A stretch of DNA of 64,000 nt from Priapulus caudatus (GCF_000485595.1 NW_014577398.1:7346-71345), one strand, 5' to 3'. Shown: positions 23,401 through 38,600, counted from the first letter of the stretch. Made by a program: numbers and translations. The notes: generated by a model from the sequence alone, not told the origin.

Positions 23401-26400
23401 GCAAAAATGTGGTACCATAATTTCCGTATAATCGGTACATAATCACAGATTTTACGGGTAGCGATATATACCATCCTTGCATTGCCTATATGAAGGAATC
23501 TGCTTAAATTTTCATGCACGAATCCACGTTATATTTGATCCACTTCTTGAATAATTAACCTTCTCACTCAGTGAACAATTCTCCAAATTGGCATCAAAAA
23601 GAACTGTCTCCCCTCACCGCTTACCGGAGTTGAATAGTGACAAATTAGAGTGCCATGTGACAATGCCAGAACGACAAATGACAAAAATTGCACAATGACA
23701 ATGAAAAATGACAATGACAATGAAAAATTGCACAATGACAATGAAAAATGACAATGACAATGAATAATGACAAAAAAACGCGTCATTATTCACCCTTGCC
23801 GCTTACCTGCGAGTTCCACGACAATGTTGCGCGCGCACTTCCCGTACTCGTTCGACGCGACGATCATGTAGGTTCCGATGTCCTCTAACAGCACGTCGTT
23901 CACGGTCAGCACCTGCCGTGAGGTCGCACTCTCCCAGTGCATCTTGTGCTTATCACCCATCTGCAGGGGTTGTCCGTTAAAGAACCTGGATATGGCAGTT
24001 GGCACACTCGTTAGCGAACAAACAGCACAATTTTATCGAAGTTATAGCTATGCAGGTATGACACCATGATTATATAAAAAAAAAATTAAATTCATTCAAA
24101 TAAACTCAAATAAATTCATTTCACTAGTGTTGTTTTTTATTATGACAGTCATTATAACGAAAAAAACTATATAACCATGAAAACTGAATAATAATACTAG
24201 TGAACAGCAATGTAAGCACGCAAATAAATTCTCCACTAAATTGCAGAAAAAATGGTTTCATTTTAAATCATATGGCGCATGACAATATAGTAGCAAACAT
24301 GGGAACGAAAAACAAAACTGGTAAAAAAGTTAATTTCATGTAGTTTTCACATACCATTCAACCTCTGGTCTTGGCCACCCATATACAAACATCCCTAGCT
24401 GGGCCTCCTGGTGCTCAGCCACGTACATGTTTTCATCCGGGCCTCTGAACATTGGTGGTCCCTCTGTAATACGCATGCAAGGAGAAGATGAGAGATTGTG
24501 GAATCAAAACCTATTGGGGCATAACCATTTACGATTATTTTAGAAACTACCACGTAATTTTCATTAACATAACAGTGACGCAGTCAACATTGAACATGCG
24601 TAAAGAGTGAACACCTTTCTCTGAACCTGCAACTGAAATTGTAAAGATAGCAATGACCATATATCATTACATATGACAAATATATACCTCTAATATGTGT
24701 AGCTATTTCAGCTTACCAACATAAGGCTTTGGTGGAACATCCCATCCATAGTCAATATCCCGGTCATAGCTCGGAATATCTCCCTTACGGTGTGCTAAAT
24801 CTGTAATCATAATTATACATACTGACCGTGAGCACATGGGTAATTTGGTAAAGGGTAGTATCATTGTACACAAATTCAATCATAATAACTGGGCTATTGA
24901 ACGCGACACATGTGTCACGTACCATTCCTGTTATGCTCAATTCTGTGAACTGTGACAAATTAAATAGAGCCACAATTTCTTAACCAAAATATATAAAAAA
25001 CATGAACTTTTACAGCCTGTATAATTCCTGGTCATTGTAGTCCCTAAAGAAACTGTTGAACACCAAATCAGCTATGCATCTCTGAGGTAAGGAGTACGGA
25101 GTAAGGAGGGTAACTGAGGATTTACTTTTCGATGCAGATTGTATTCTAAATTATTGACATTCAGTAACTAATCAGAGGGCTTGTGGGCAAGTCGCAATAT
25201 ACGAGTATTGATATATGAGTAGGTGCTTCTTTTTCTTCTCCCGTGAGGAGTAACCGACTCTCTGAGCAGACACTAGTACATGAACGTACTCTAGCTATCA
25301 TTGGTTTCAATATGCATTAAATGAACATTTAATGATCTGCTGTTTTAGGGCACAAAGAATGGAGGATTTTCTTATGTATGCAGAATTAATTATAGTGGCT
25401 ATCTGTGAGTGGTGATAGAGTTTCAGACTATAAATTAATAACTTGCTCAATTTTTGGATATAAATAAATGTTTTGTGAGGCTTATGTTCTATGGCTTCAT
25501 TTAATTATGGTCGAGATGAGAGTACAAACATCAAATTGCAATTGACCTGAGCTATATGGCCAGGCTTTTATAATGCAGGCATGAAAAAAGGAACCAGCAT
25601 TCCCTTCTGATCAGTCCATTTTATTTTACATGGTCTTTCGGTGCTACATGGTCTTACGGTGCTACATGGTCTTACTATAGTGAATTCAGCCCTTTATACA
25701 GTCACTCGTGTAATATAGAAGACGGATATATCAGTGAATTTTGTATGGTTATGCTACCTCAAATACCAACCATTTATACAGTCCCTAGTGTAAAATATAA
25801 GACGGATATGTCAATGAGTTTTGTATGGTTATGCTACCTCAAATACCAACCATTTATACAGTCCCTAGTGTAAAATATAAGACGGATATGTCAATGAGTT
25901 TTGTATGGTTAATACCGAACCATTTATACAGTCACTAGTGTAAAAATATAAGACGGATGTTGTTCCAATGAGTTTTGTATGGTTGCTACCTCAAATACCA
26001 ACCATTTATACAGGCCCTAGTGTAAAATATAAGACGGATTTGTCAATGAGTTTTGTATGGTTATGCTACCTCAAATACCAACCATTTATACAGGCCCTAG
26101 TGTAAAATATAAGACGGATTTGTCAATGAGTTTTGTATGGTTATGCTACCTCAAATACCATTAGGAAGCACTCGCTAACAGTACCCATTACATAGACTTA
26201 CAGAAAGCCATCAATCACATGTACAGACTCCACGCTAAATATTTGCTGAGTATTTATTTATACGTCGTATTCACACGCGCCAACGCGGCCACACAGCGTA
26301 CATAGCATTTGTGAGAATGCGCGCTAAACGATTCTCGTACTAGAGCAGTCAAAATAAAGCGAAGGTTTATATACATGTTCTATACGGTTGGTACAAATGC

Positions 26401-27297
26401 ACATTAATAATAACCAAACAACGTCTGCCAAGATTTTCTACTGATCGTTAGAGTTGGCTACTACCAAAATAATATATTTTCAGCCAATTTGTTTTTATAT
26501 ATATAATGTATATATATACTATATATATATAGAGACAAATATAGATATCAGTCTGCCAGAGCAGAACCTTTTGCTGACTATTCATCTATCAACAATAAAA
26601 ACGTTTAGCAAAATACGTGCTGGGATTATTCGCACGGGGATGATCCACATGATAAATGGATATGCAGACGAAAGTTATATTATTATAGCTAAACACCTAG
26701 CACGCTACCTGGGATGTGTCAAACATAGACGATAGGATGTTGGTACAACAGCATGGTGGCGCCACACAGCGTGAGCTGGAAGCAAACTACAGCCGACAAC
26801 AGCCGACAAGACGCACATACACACGCGCGCGCGGGCAAGCCTGGCTTCAGATTCAGATTCACTTTCATTTCTTAAAGGCCGAGAAGATATAACGAGATAA
26901 GATGACAAGAAACGAGCAGCATGCACCTAGCTGGGTCCTGTTCTCACGTAGTTTGCATCCAGCCGATGCGAGTGTAGCGTCAATGGATAAGCTAGAAACT
27001 ATGCCACAGAGGACGAGGAATGTCCCTAAATAAGAAACATAGTGGCCTGTACTCCCTCCAGATTTTACAGCTGTCACAATGAGACAGAGACTGTCCGTCA
27101 GAATAGACTAGACAGCGCTGTATCGGGTAACGAGTTCCAGACCTCGACGGCACGCAGTATAGCAAGGCACGCAGTAGCGAGGCAACAGAAGCCTACTAAG
27201 ACCGACCACACACCACGCAGACACACGCACACCCAACTGACTGGTCAAGCGAGCATAGCAAAAACTATTTCTAACCGATATACTTCATTTCACGAGA

Positions 27298-27380
<83 letters not shown>

Positions 27381-30300
27381 CGGCCGAGTAAATACACGCG
27401 TATTCATATTGCGGGGGAATCGCAGTACAGAATACGAAAATATTCACACACGACAAAAAAGAAGAATTTGTTTACATTATTAAAATGTAATCGCGTGGAG
27501 CTTACTCGTAAATTAATTTATATATGTTCAATATCTTCATGTCTGCAAGAAATGAGTTATAATTATACTATAATAAATGCGTATAATAATTAAAACACAC
27601 TCGGAACTTGAAACCGCTACAATATAATTATAAGTTCACACTTATGTACATTAATGTTCGTTGCACAGCACGGCAGAGCGAAAGTTCTGTTCATGGATGT
27701 CCACGGCGGTCCTTCTCAGCAGAGATGGTCGAATTGGCTTCGTCTAATGCAACCACCTTCCAGCTCGCTTCATCGTTGACTTCTTTCGCAGTGATATCCT
27801 TGGACTTCATGAAGACCTCGTCGTCACCTGTAAAGGCCTTCAACACCTGAGCTTCGCCATTGGGTTGCAGCTGCTTTCGCGAGGTCTCTCTCTCTTCTAC
27901 CTGCTCCTCGTGAGATATGCTTTCGCCGTTGTTCACCTCTGCGTCGCCGCTTCGTTTCAGAGCGGACCTTTTCCTTGCATCCGGGTTCGAACAGCATCCT
28001 CCCAGCATCACTACTTGCAGTCTTGCGCCTCCTCCAGCGGACAGCTTCCAACAGGAACCCTCGCTGATCTGCACGGTCTGCCTCGTTGCCATGGTTACCT
28101 CACAGACTCGGATGATGATGCTGTAGTATAGTATTATTCTTTACTGATGCCGTAGTAGTATGATTCTTTACTGATGCCGTACTAGTATGTTAAATAGTAA
28201 GATTCTTTACTATCCACACGTACGCGCGTGAAGGCTTGGCTCACTTGCTGTCTGAAGAATGCTGGCTGTGCGACTGGGAGACCGATGAGCGAATGTGCGC
28301 AACTCGACGAAAACAGATGCTTTTTATTTCCTGAAGCAACGTCACCGGGAAAGCCAATTACGGCTATTAGCAGTCCAGCGTGGCAGAGAAGAATTACACA
28401 CCAATGTTATAAGTGGACGCTGGGCGTGTGCAGGCTGGCTTCGCACACAGAGAGATGCTTGCCTCCACGTTGCTGAACTTCAGAGTAAATACACAACAAC
28501 AATCGCTCTAGCAAATTGTCGACGACGACAAAGCTCGGTAAACTCTAGCCGAACATGTGCGAAACACCTGCGGCAACAGCAGCGCTCCTACTAAATGCAG
28601 CTACGCGAACTTGCTCTGGTCATCTGGCGCGCGCGTCTATTCACAAATACGTCTTTGTACGCATGAACACAGCAGCAGCGAACTGATGAAGCACAGATCT
28701 GCGAATGCCAGCTCGGGGCTCTTCCCCCTCACTTTTATCCCAGAGATGCGCACGCGCGTGCGCACGTGCCCGCGGCTCAACAGAAAATCTATCATGTTCA
28801 CAAACAGGATATCATTTCCCGCGTCCCTAATATCAACAGAAGTGGATGGCTTCAGTTACCACCGCGCATTAATGCTGTTTACTTCGGGTTACGACATAGC
28901 CGCAGGGTTCAACGAAACTCCTACAGGTTTCTCGCAATACACAGCCGTCGGTCGGCCCTACTCAAATTAGATAAGGTTCATATACCCCATCAGGGTTAGA
29001 AAAACTAAGAAACTCGATTCGAACGTGCCACGTGCGCCGCGCCAACTTGGAACTCCAGAATACAATAGACTTCTTTCACGTTTACCACCGGCTAAAGCCA
29101 GTCAGTAACACATAATATACAGGGCTACCGCGGGCGTTTGCCACCTTCGTAAAATGTGATGAATAAATAACAGTAGTGGTTTTTACTACACTAAGTGGCG
29201 AACGATTTAACTGCTCAGAAAATTACGATTGACTAATGAAATCGTCAAATTGCGTGTCGTGTCATAAAATGTCTTCGTACACCTCTCTTCTCATACCCAT
29301 CACCTGTTTATGCCTTGCTTAGCACATACGATAAAGTGAACAGTGGCTATAGTTTTTCACTAGTGGCTAAAAAAAAACGTTGGTCGCTCAAGTCTTGGCT
29401 CATCCAATGGATCCATCAATCCACATGGAGCCAAGCATATGTTATATAGTAATGCAGGGAAATTCGAAGATTCAATCGGAGCAGAAACCGTGAGCGCGTA
29501 AGACTAAAACTCGTAAAATATCACGTACGCGATGACAGCTGTTTTAAAGTCACAGACAGTTTTTTTTTAACTTACAGGTTTTCTGAAACCTCTACGAACT
29601 CGGCAAGAGTTGCTGTACATTACAAACACCATTTCAGGCTAAATTAAAGGAAACTGCTACTGTTCCTAGAACCTGGGATTTAGATATGTTATTAATATCT
29701 ATGACTGAAAATGAATAAATATATCGACACATCTGTCTTCTTTATTAATATAAAAACAATTCAAATAGCAAATGAATAAACAAAACAAAAAACATCGGTA
29801 TATACACACACGCGTACGCACGCACGCTAAGTGGATCCCAGATGGAAAACAAATATATGAGGGATAAAGGAGTGTCTAGACATACACCAAAAAAGATATA
29901 CAAATAAATATGAAATTATCTGGCACATATACTAGGCAATGCGAACTGCATTGACAGTAATATAATAAATATAATGGAAACTAAATTAACTATAGTCGTT
30001 TTGTAATTGACCTTTATACAATAATATTTCACTACGATATACTCATGTTTTCTACATTTCTCTTATCAACAGTCTTACTACAGTATACCCACTTTCTACA
30101 TTTGATATTTTTTTTATTGTCATCCTGATACGTGCAGTATTTTCAGCCGTAATGATAATATTTCCAATAGAAAAAAACCCATAGAAAGAAACCAATAGAT
30201 AGAAATATAGTATTCAAACCGAGTTGCAGCGGAAGCTTTTCAACCTGACTCAACTTTGCAGTGAAGCAAATATGAGGCAAAAATGCGCGTATTTTGTGAG

Positions 30301-30642
30301 GCAAATATGACGTCATATAGGCCAAACTGCTACCCTCACAGAACCCGCCCCCATCACACGTTACTCTGCCAACAGTTCGGCTGCAATTAGCAGATCCAGG
30401 TCAAAAGCAACGCCAACACAGACGCAGAGTAAGACAATTCCGACGATCAATATTAGTGGAGAGACGTAGAGAAGACTGGAGCAGGTCATCCCTGGTGACC
30501 GGACACTGGCCCACATCGGGGAGAGCCAGAGCGAGTGATGCTTAACACGCAGCTAGAGAATGAGCAAATCACGGATCACATCTCTTGTTAGGGGGGTTGC
30601 CCACCCAGAAGCCATGAACGATGTAGCTCTACCAGGAGTGTC

Positions 30643-30690
<48 letters not shown>

Positions 30691-33600
30691 TAATATATAA
30701 TATCATATATATAGGATACATATGGATACAATATAGATCTATATTATGACACTCCTGGCTCTACCAATATAGCCCTTCGTTCAGTTGCGACTACCGTTAC
30801 TTACAACTCTTACTGGTGCACGCGTGCGTGCGTGGCTTGGAAGAGCTATGAATCATGACGTCACGTTCTGGATCACATACCTTATTATATCTGTATTATT
30901 AGCTCTTGAATCTATTATTATCTGTCTGACATGCCCCACCCCCGTGTATAATGGGGTATGGTATGGTATCATAAACTAGACAGTGTTATTCTAAACGCGC
31001 GAAAACAAATGTTCAGTAATTTGGAACATTGGTTTTTACGCGTGAAATACGTTAAACTGGGAACCTGGCAGTCTATAGCCTACGCACCGGTCACGGGTGG
31101 TTAGGGCATATGTTTATGTTAGGTTATTGAGCTGGCAGGGGGTTCATTTATTTCTAGGATTTCTATACATAGACTGGATACTACTCGACTGCATAATAAC
31201 GAGGCGGTGAATCCCGCATGTATGGTTTACGTACACGATGTGCGAGGGCGGATGCCTAATTTTGTTCGATGCCTCTGAACTTCCGACAGTGTGTAGGGAG
31301 AATCAGCAGCGAAACACGCACTGCAGACTGGGTTAGCGCCACGATTCCATTCAATTTCAATTAAATTTACTTTATTTACATTTATGAATAACATTTTGGA
31401 GGTAAGATATTAGTTAAACAAGTTAATAGACAATGCTGATTATTAAAAAATTAAAACAAATGAAACTATACATAAATAGAAGTGATGGAGGGCGAAATGG
31501 CAATTCAGTCTCCAGTCAGCCCATGAAGAAACACAGAAATCTCAGCGCTGCAGTGTACCAAGAATTTCCTAAAGCGACTGCTAGGTCAGCACTTCTTCCT
31601 CTTACATTATTGAACTGAATCCCTCCGGGACATATCTCAGCACTTGGTCACAATTACACACCCAGCCGACCTCGTTGCTGTCAGATTGTTTTACGTCCTC
31701 ATTACGAGAGAAGCGACCGCCAGGATCCTTCTATTCAGCTCTGTAGTCATCCGAGTCGCAAAGGAATTCACTTTGCTAGCAAATACGACTCGGGGGGGGG
31801 GGGGGCTCCGGTTTTACGCGGTCGTGAGAGAAGACGCGTGCAGCCGCATATTCAGCGCTCTTCATACATAACCAAAGACTAAGGTAGAATTTTTCGCGAG
31901 CAGATAGCGTCAAGCGCTAACCACGAATCCGGATATATTCAAGATCTAATATTATAGAGTGTACAACGGGGAGATAGTGCTATTTTGCGGCAATATTATT
32001 CTACTTTATGTATTATATGTTAATTATAGTCTAGGTATTATTAGCTCTTGATATATTGCATAACGTGCGTTCCTTCCCTCTTTTCGGCATAACTTTCTAT
32101 AACTAACTTCCTTTTCTAACCCCCCCCCCCTCCACCAATCAGGGGAACATGAAAGTGACTATCCCGGAAGCGCTACATCATCCTGAGTTTGCTCTCTGGG
32201 GGAGGGGGTTATTAACTTCCGTGACAGGTTCCGCGTAGTTTCCCAAGAGCGAAACCAGAATTTCAGCTTTAAAAACAACAACTCATTATTCTTCCATCCT
32301 GATTTCTTGCAAGCAGGAGCTATATCCTGGACTTCACACAGACAGACACACGCGCGCACACAGACACACGCCTTACACGATAAACACCGCACGATAAAAT
32401 AAAGCAATTAGAACTTCACACAGTATATACAACGGTAGTTCTACATTAAACCGAATACCAACTCGCCCGCATAGCACAACCCCATCAACAGCGTAAAACC
32501 AATGTTTTGACAGTATCGTTCATCAATCAATAAAGAATTAAACAACCAAACACATTGAGTTCGCATAAAAACACTTATTATGTTTCAGACCTAGAAATAA
32601 ATCCGGGACAGACAAAAAATGTAATGTACAGAGAGTTACCCAGCAAACGCTCAAAAAGCAGCCTATGCCCCACTCAGTACAGGGAAACTGCATGAGTGTA
32701 AAAATCAATGTAGCCCTCCGTTGGCTACTCGAAACCACAAACGCTAGAAGATTCTAACGAGCCTAAAAGAAGCCGAATTGGAAGAACTAAGCCCCTTGTT
32801 TGTTGTTGAACGGTGCCCAAACTTGCCAAAGATCTAGAGTTCCGCTATTCTGTTGAAATCACGTTCCGCATATTATAAAAATTGGCAGCTTCATTAAACA
32901 TGAACTTTTATACACAGTTCCGAACTGCGGCCTGCAAGTTGCAATATGCAAGCCTGTATACATCCTGGCTGGCACGCGTGATTGTTAACGATTTAATTTA
33001 GCCAATTATCCCAATCAAAGCAATTTTTGTTTCAATATAGACCCAATATTATTGGATAGCAAATGTATGTGCAGGTGAGTGACCATTCAGTCGGTCGAGT
33101 AGCGCGTAGATCATGTTTAATATCATGTTATCATTATATGTAGATCATGTTTAATATATCATGTCATCATGTTACCATTATCGCATGTGTATATGGAATA
33201 AATATGAACGAAAATGCTGCGAAGTGAAGCCAGTAGTGTGTTCAACATGAATGCCCTAATTTCTAGCAACTTTTTGCGAAGAGGTGATGCGTTATATTAA
33301 TAGCTGCTAGCTGGGAGTGAAATGTACCTAATGTCCAGGGGGCAGTTGTCAGAAACATTGTAATGTTAATGCTATGATAGCATAGCACTTACGACTAATG
33401 TTAATGTTACGAGAATGGCGCTGACAGAAACGCATCGCAGGTAAATACTTAATGCACATCCCTAGTTTAACCTGCTGAAATCATCATCATCATCATATCC
33501 GTTTAACGTCCATGTTCCACATGCTAGCAGGTTGGACGTTGCGTGGTGGTTCTTAGAACATTGGTCTACTTAACCATGTCTAGGGTGTCCTCATCTGTGA

Positions 33601-34814
33601 GGTTCCACACTCTCAGATCCTCCTTAACAAGCTCTTTCCATCAGTGTCTTCCTTTTCTTTGACATCCATCTACATGGAGGCTGGTGACTGTGTTTATCCA
33701 TGAGCCGCTCCGCTGTACATGGCCGTACCATCGCAGACGCCTACGTCTAAGGGTGGATTCCAGATCTTCAATCTTAAGCCTCTCACGCAGGATACCGGAG
33801 CTGACTCTGTCCTCTGGCTTCAAACCACACATCCATCTCAGCATCACACGCTAATTCCTCCCTAGACGCAGCATGTCATTCTTCCTCAAAGGCCAACATT
33901 TACTGGCATACAACATGGCACTCCTGACACAACTATTGTAGACCTTACCACGGGTGTGTAGTGACAGGCTCTTGCAAAACAGGACAGGTAGTAACTCTCT
34001 GAATTTTCCCCAAGAGAGTTACTACCTGTCCTGTCTTGCAAAGAAAAGAAAATAGTTCAGATTTTGCTCACCAGATGGAGACCTGCGTACGGACGCGTGT
34101 GGAGACGGATCGCTCACTCCGAACATGTTCTCTGCGCGAATGCGGAACATGTAGTCGAACTCCGGTTTGAGAATGTCCACATTGAGCCACGGGTCAGTGA
34201 GTGCCTGCTTCAGTAGCCTCCAGTTACGAGCTGTGTGCGTACAGACATGGACGTTAATACCTCTCTCTAGTATCTTCTCTATTCAGGTTTCGACGCGACG
34301 GAAAGAGAACTTCGAACAGGAGGAGAGGTGGAAGAGAGACGCAGAGAAATATAATGTGGAAACCTTTGGGAGTAGAATGCTTGCGGCAGATGTTACGATG
34401 TGGAAGTAGCCTAACGAGAAGAGTGAGTGATGAGTGAGAAAGATGGTTGGAGTTCACTACACACTGGAATTTTTGCCTTTTAGAAATTAGATTAACGGAT
34501 TTCTCATAAACAAGGCAGCGCGTTGGCACGTGTACATCATTCACTAAGAAACGTCCAGAGCAACACGAACGTTCTTCTATATTTTCACATCCTTATTATA
34601 CCATGTGCTTCTGTATCCAAAAAGTAAATTATTGCAATTAAAATTTAATTATCAAAATTATTAACATGCTACCAATTAACCTTGGGTTACTGAAAAAAAC
34701 CTAAAAACGTCATAATTTATTAACAGGTTTTATTCAACCTGCTCCGCTTACGGCTGCATAGAGTAGCCCCCTAATCATCTGAAATGACATCTCCATCCTA
34801 GCTATATAACCGTA

Positions 34815-34847
<33 letters not shown>

Positions 34848-35602
34848 CACACATTAATTATGATATGGATTCTACGGCTGCCGCCACCATCCCCTTTGTG
34901 TACGTATCTGGTAAACTTAAGACGTATTCACATGCACACTTTACTTACAACTACACACAGTTTAAACAGTATATGCATGCACGTTATTATAGAAGCCATG
35001 GTTTTCATTTCTATGGCCAAATACTTACCATTAGCATCCCTGTATTCAACAGTATATGTGAGGTTCTCCCCAGCTCTGTAGGGTAGAGCCCTCCACGACA
35101 GATAGCAAGACGTGTCACGTATATTGGAGACCTCCGGCTTGTTCGGTGTCGCCGGTGGCTCTGCATATGATTAACAGAATTACCTACTCGTGCTAAACCA
35201 TGATGAAACTATCGCGCAAACCATACATAAAAACACATTTGCCTTCTACTTTTAGGATGAATGTCGTTGGAGTATGTAAATGAATCTAATCCAGCACTAA
35301 CCTTCGATGAATTTCACCCTCCTGTGTCGCCCATAGTCATCATCATCACCAGTTGCCCTCCTGATTTTGACCTCACCGTCCACCACTAAGGGGAAAGGAG
35401 ATCGAATAAACATATAAGTACATATAATGTCCAAATTTATACCGGTAGTAATGCACATTCGTGCTGTATTACAACCAGAAGAAACATGAAGGGAAAATAA
35501 AAACCTGCACGTGATAGAATGACTGCATGATTATTAGATTAATTTGCCATCAAATAAATAAAATAAAGCGCTTAAAATTACAATTATTATTACTGCTATT
35601 AC

Positions 35603-35643
<41 letters not shown>

Positions 35644-38600
35644 TGTTATTATTATTATTATTACTACTGCAATTTTATACAAAAATAGTAAATTATCAGC
35701 CAATGTTAAATAAACAGCACACTAAACAGAAATTTGTAGTAAACCCACAGCAGTAAAATTAAATCGCAAATGAGCACCAAGAATGCCATCAATCAGTGGC
35801 CAAAGAAGCCGACCAAATTGCAAAGTTAAGTGAAAAATATTAGATACTTATATATGCATGTATATATGTGCTGTAAGTTAACACTTTTAAAACAATAACT
35901 GAGCCGTATATAATCAATGATATAGAGTGCATCTATTAGATACATGCAAACATTTCATGTCACTAATTAAATTATGGAGTACAATGCAATATACATCTAG
36001 TGTACTATATTTCGTCTAGTAACAAGCAACATGGGTTCAGGGAACTTCAGGTGATATATATAGACTATCATTACTATCTGGGTCTCTATTACTTTCTACC
36101 ATTCACATATATAGAAAATTACAATGCATCTATTATCGAGCAGACTGATAATTTATGAAAAATATTTCATTTAGGATGAAGGTTATATTTATCATTAGAA
36201 ATTTCTATTTAAACTTAACATTGTTATAGCATCTAACGATCACATCTATCATTAGAACTGCTCTGCTGCTTAATAGCAACAAGACCTATTAGAAAATTGC
36301 TGAAGTATCACCATCAACGTCATTAGAGAATCTGAATATCAGTTAGTATAGTTCATATTTTACAGCAAGTGAACTCAGGCGGGGGGCAAAGGACTTTAGG
36401 TGAGTCTATACAACGATAATAGATGTGCTACCAGCATACCCAAGTGACAAGGCTTACACAGCGTAATACTAGACAAATAAATCTAACCTAATGTATCTAA
36501 ACATTTGATGCTAGTATAACGAAGCAGTAAACGATTACATGTAATACTAGATTTCGCATATATACAAAAAGTAATTTGTGCACCACGAACATATTAATTG
36601 TAACGATACATCCTGAATATTTGTACTACAAAAGCGGATGTGTCTCAGAAACTAGTGGTTGATAGTAATAACACTTCATGATTAAATAAATCACGAATGT
36701 TTATGGGGACATTGAAAAAGCAATGCATACGAGTAAACGTCCCCTGACGATGCAATGTGGGACGCAGCATACCGCACCAAGCTGCTACCAAGCTAGAGCA
36801 ACGGTGCAACGAGCGGTTCGTAAGAGGATCATACAAGTTGCAAAGGAACTGATGTTATTGTTATCTCATACGGACGACGTAGCGTATACGTCCTACATCG
36901 GGGTTTTGCACATGCACGCTGTTTTGTTCAGCTTAAAATTGTAATTCAATCTCTACTGAACGTGATACCTCGGTGACCTCGTAGTAGTCGGCCATGTTGG
37001 TCCACGACTGTTGATCAAAGCAGGCAACAAAACATGTAAAAGCAAGATTTCAACAGTACGGATACGTTTGAAATCGAAGAGAAAGTTGAAATAAATGATA
37101 TTAGATATAAAAGAAACCCTTTCAGGCAAAGCGATTTGATTTCAGAGTTCTGAGCAACTCTGAAGTATAACCTACTATAGCAAATCAAATAAATATCCCA
37201 AAATACCAATACACCAAATAAACATTCTAGATGAAATTGTGTGAGAATAGGCACAATGCAAACACAGGGACCTCCATATATCTGTAACTCAGTTCAGTTA
37301 CAGCAGTGTAAAGAAATTAGACATACATAGAATCAAGAGCTAATAATACATGTCGCTAATATAATGTACTATTATAGCTCTTGATAGAATGTATCTATGC
37401 CGTGTGTACTGCATGTTCAAAGAACGAGTACAAATAGAGAGACAGAAATGTCTCTATGATAACAAATCCCACACACCATAAAGAACCAATGTTTATAAAA
37501 TAGCACGAGGAATCCACATGTTATTGTTATCACACACAAAAACAAAAAAACTTTATGCAATCAATTGCATTCCATTGTTAGAATCATGATGCAAGTTTGG
37601 TAAGTCTAAAAATACCCCTATTTCATCAAATATGGGTTCCATTATACATGGTTGGCTGTCAGAAGTATAAGTACATGCAATGAAAATAATGCATTTGAAA
37701 TAATTAAAATGTGCGTTTAATTTTTTAATTTAACTTTGAAATCATTTGTCACAATTTTATATAATTTGAGTATGAATCTTGTGCTTAGAATTTAAACAAA
37801 TGCTTGTAATGATGGACAGCTAAAACGTATTATCATGCAGGAGTAGATAATAGGGAATCCCTATTATCTACTCCTGGTATTATTTTACTCGTACAAGACA
37901 ATGATCGCCGATCTATTATGCAAATAACATATTTCTATTACGAGGAAAACAATCAGTTTTATCCACATTTCGAAACTTTAGTTACTGAGGGCCAAAATGT
38001 TAAAACGATGCTGCAAATAGTGCATTTCATGAAAAAACAAAAAAAAAAAAAAAACGATAAGCCAGTGCTGAAAAAATGTCTGACTTGGTTCGTTCACCAT
38101 GTCTCGAATGACAAGGTGAACTATTCATGCACCCACTGACTATAACCTTTCACGTGTGAAATTAGGATGTATTTTTACGCTAATACCATGAATCCTAAAA
38201 ATTAACACTTCTAATAGGCGAGTTCTTTCACGAGAGATCGCAAACTACGAATATTTCACGAATTCAAAAAAAATAAGAATATGAACCGGAACTCCTGTGA
38301 AAAAATTGAGATGAAATGACAACAATGAATTTCCGAAATGATTAAACACTTGGAGATATCCGTTGGTTTGGTGTGGCTACAGCTCAAAACCTAATACAAT
38401 ATGGTCGTATAGAAAAAACTAGTTCTAAAGATAAAGACATGCCTGAAAGCCTCTTGAAAAACTACAGACACCGCACGGTAAACGCATTTAGCATGTCTGA
38501 CAAATTTATAACCAGAATCTTCCAATCCACGGACATAACAGAAGAAAACGCTTATTTAAACACCATATGTGTTGCTACGAACACAATTGTGTTTATCAAC

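Larger units (their letters stand above)
24801..34071 (-). other. unc-89: 9.3-kb intron, the longest in the window
   Basis: Phase-1 intron between Fn3-9 and the kinase-1 module. It contains, in transcript order: a LINE fragment with a fold-back 5' end (33482-34042), G and C homopolymer runs near 31790 and 32120, a CCAGGAGT fold-back (30632-30758), the candidate internal promoter and first exon (28760-27828), an AT array (27299-27378) and an 80-bp satellite (25686-26160). I see no other exon with convincing splice sites. Confidence 0.75.

Noticed and set aside
25686-26160. CRISPR-like array
   Set aside because: Units are contiguous 80-bp tandem copies with no unique spacers, in an animal intron.
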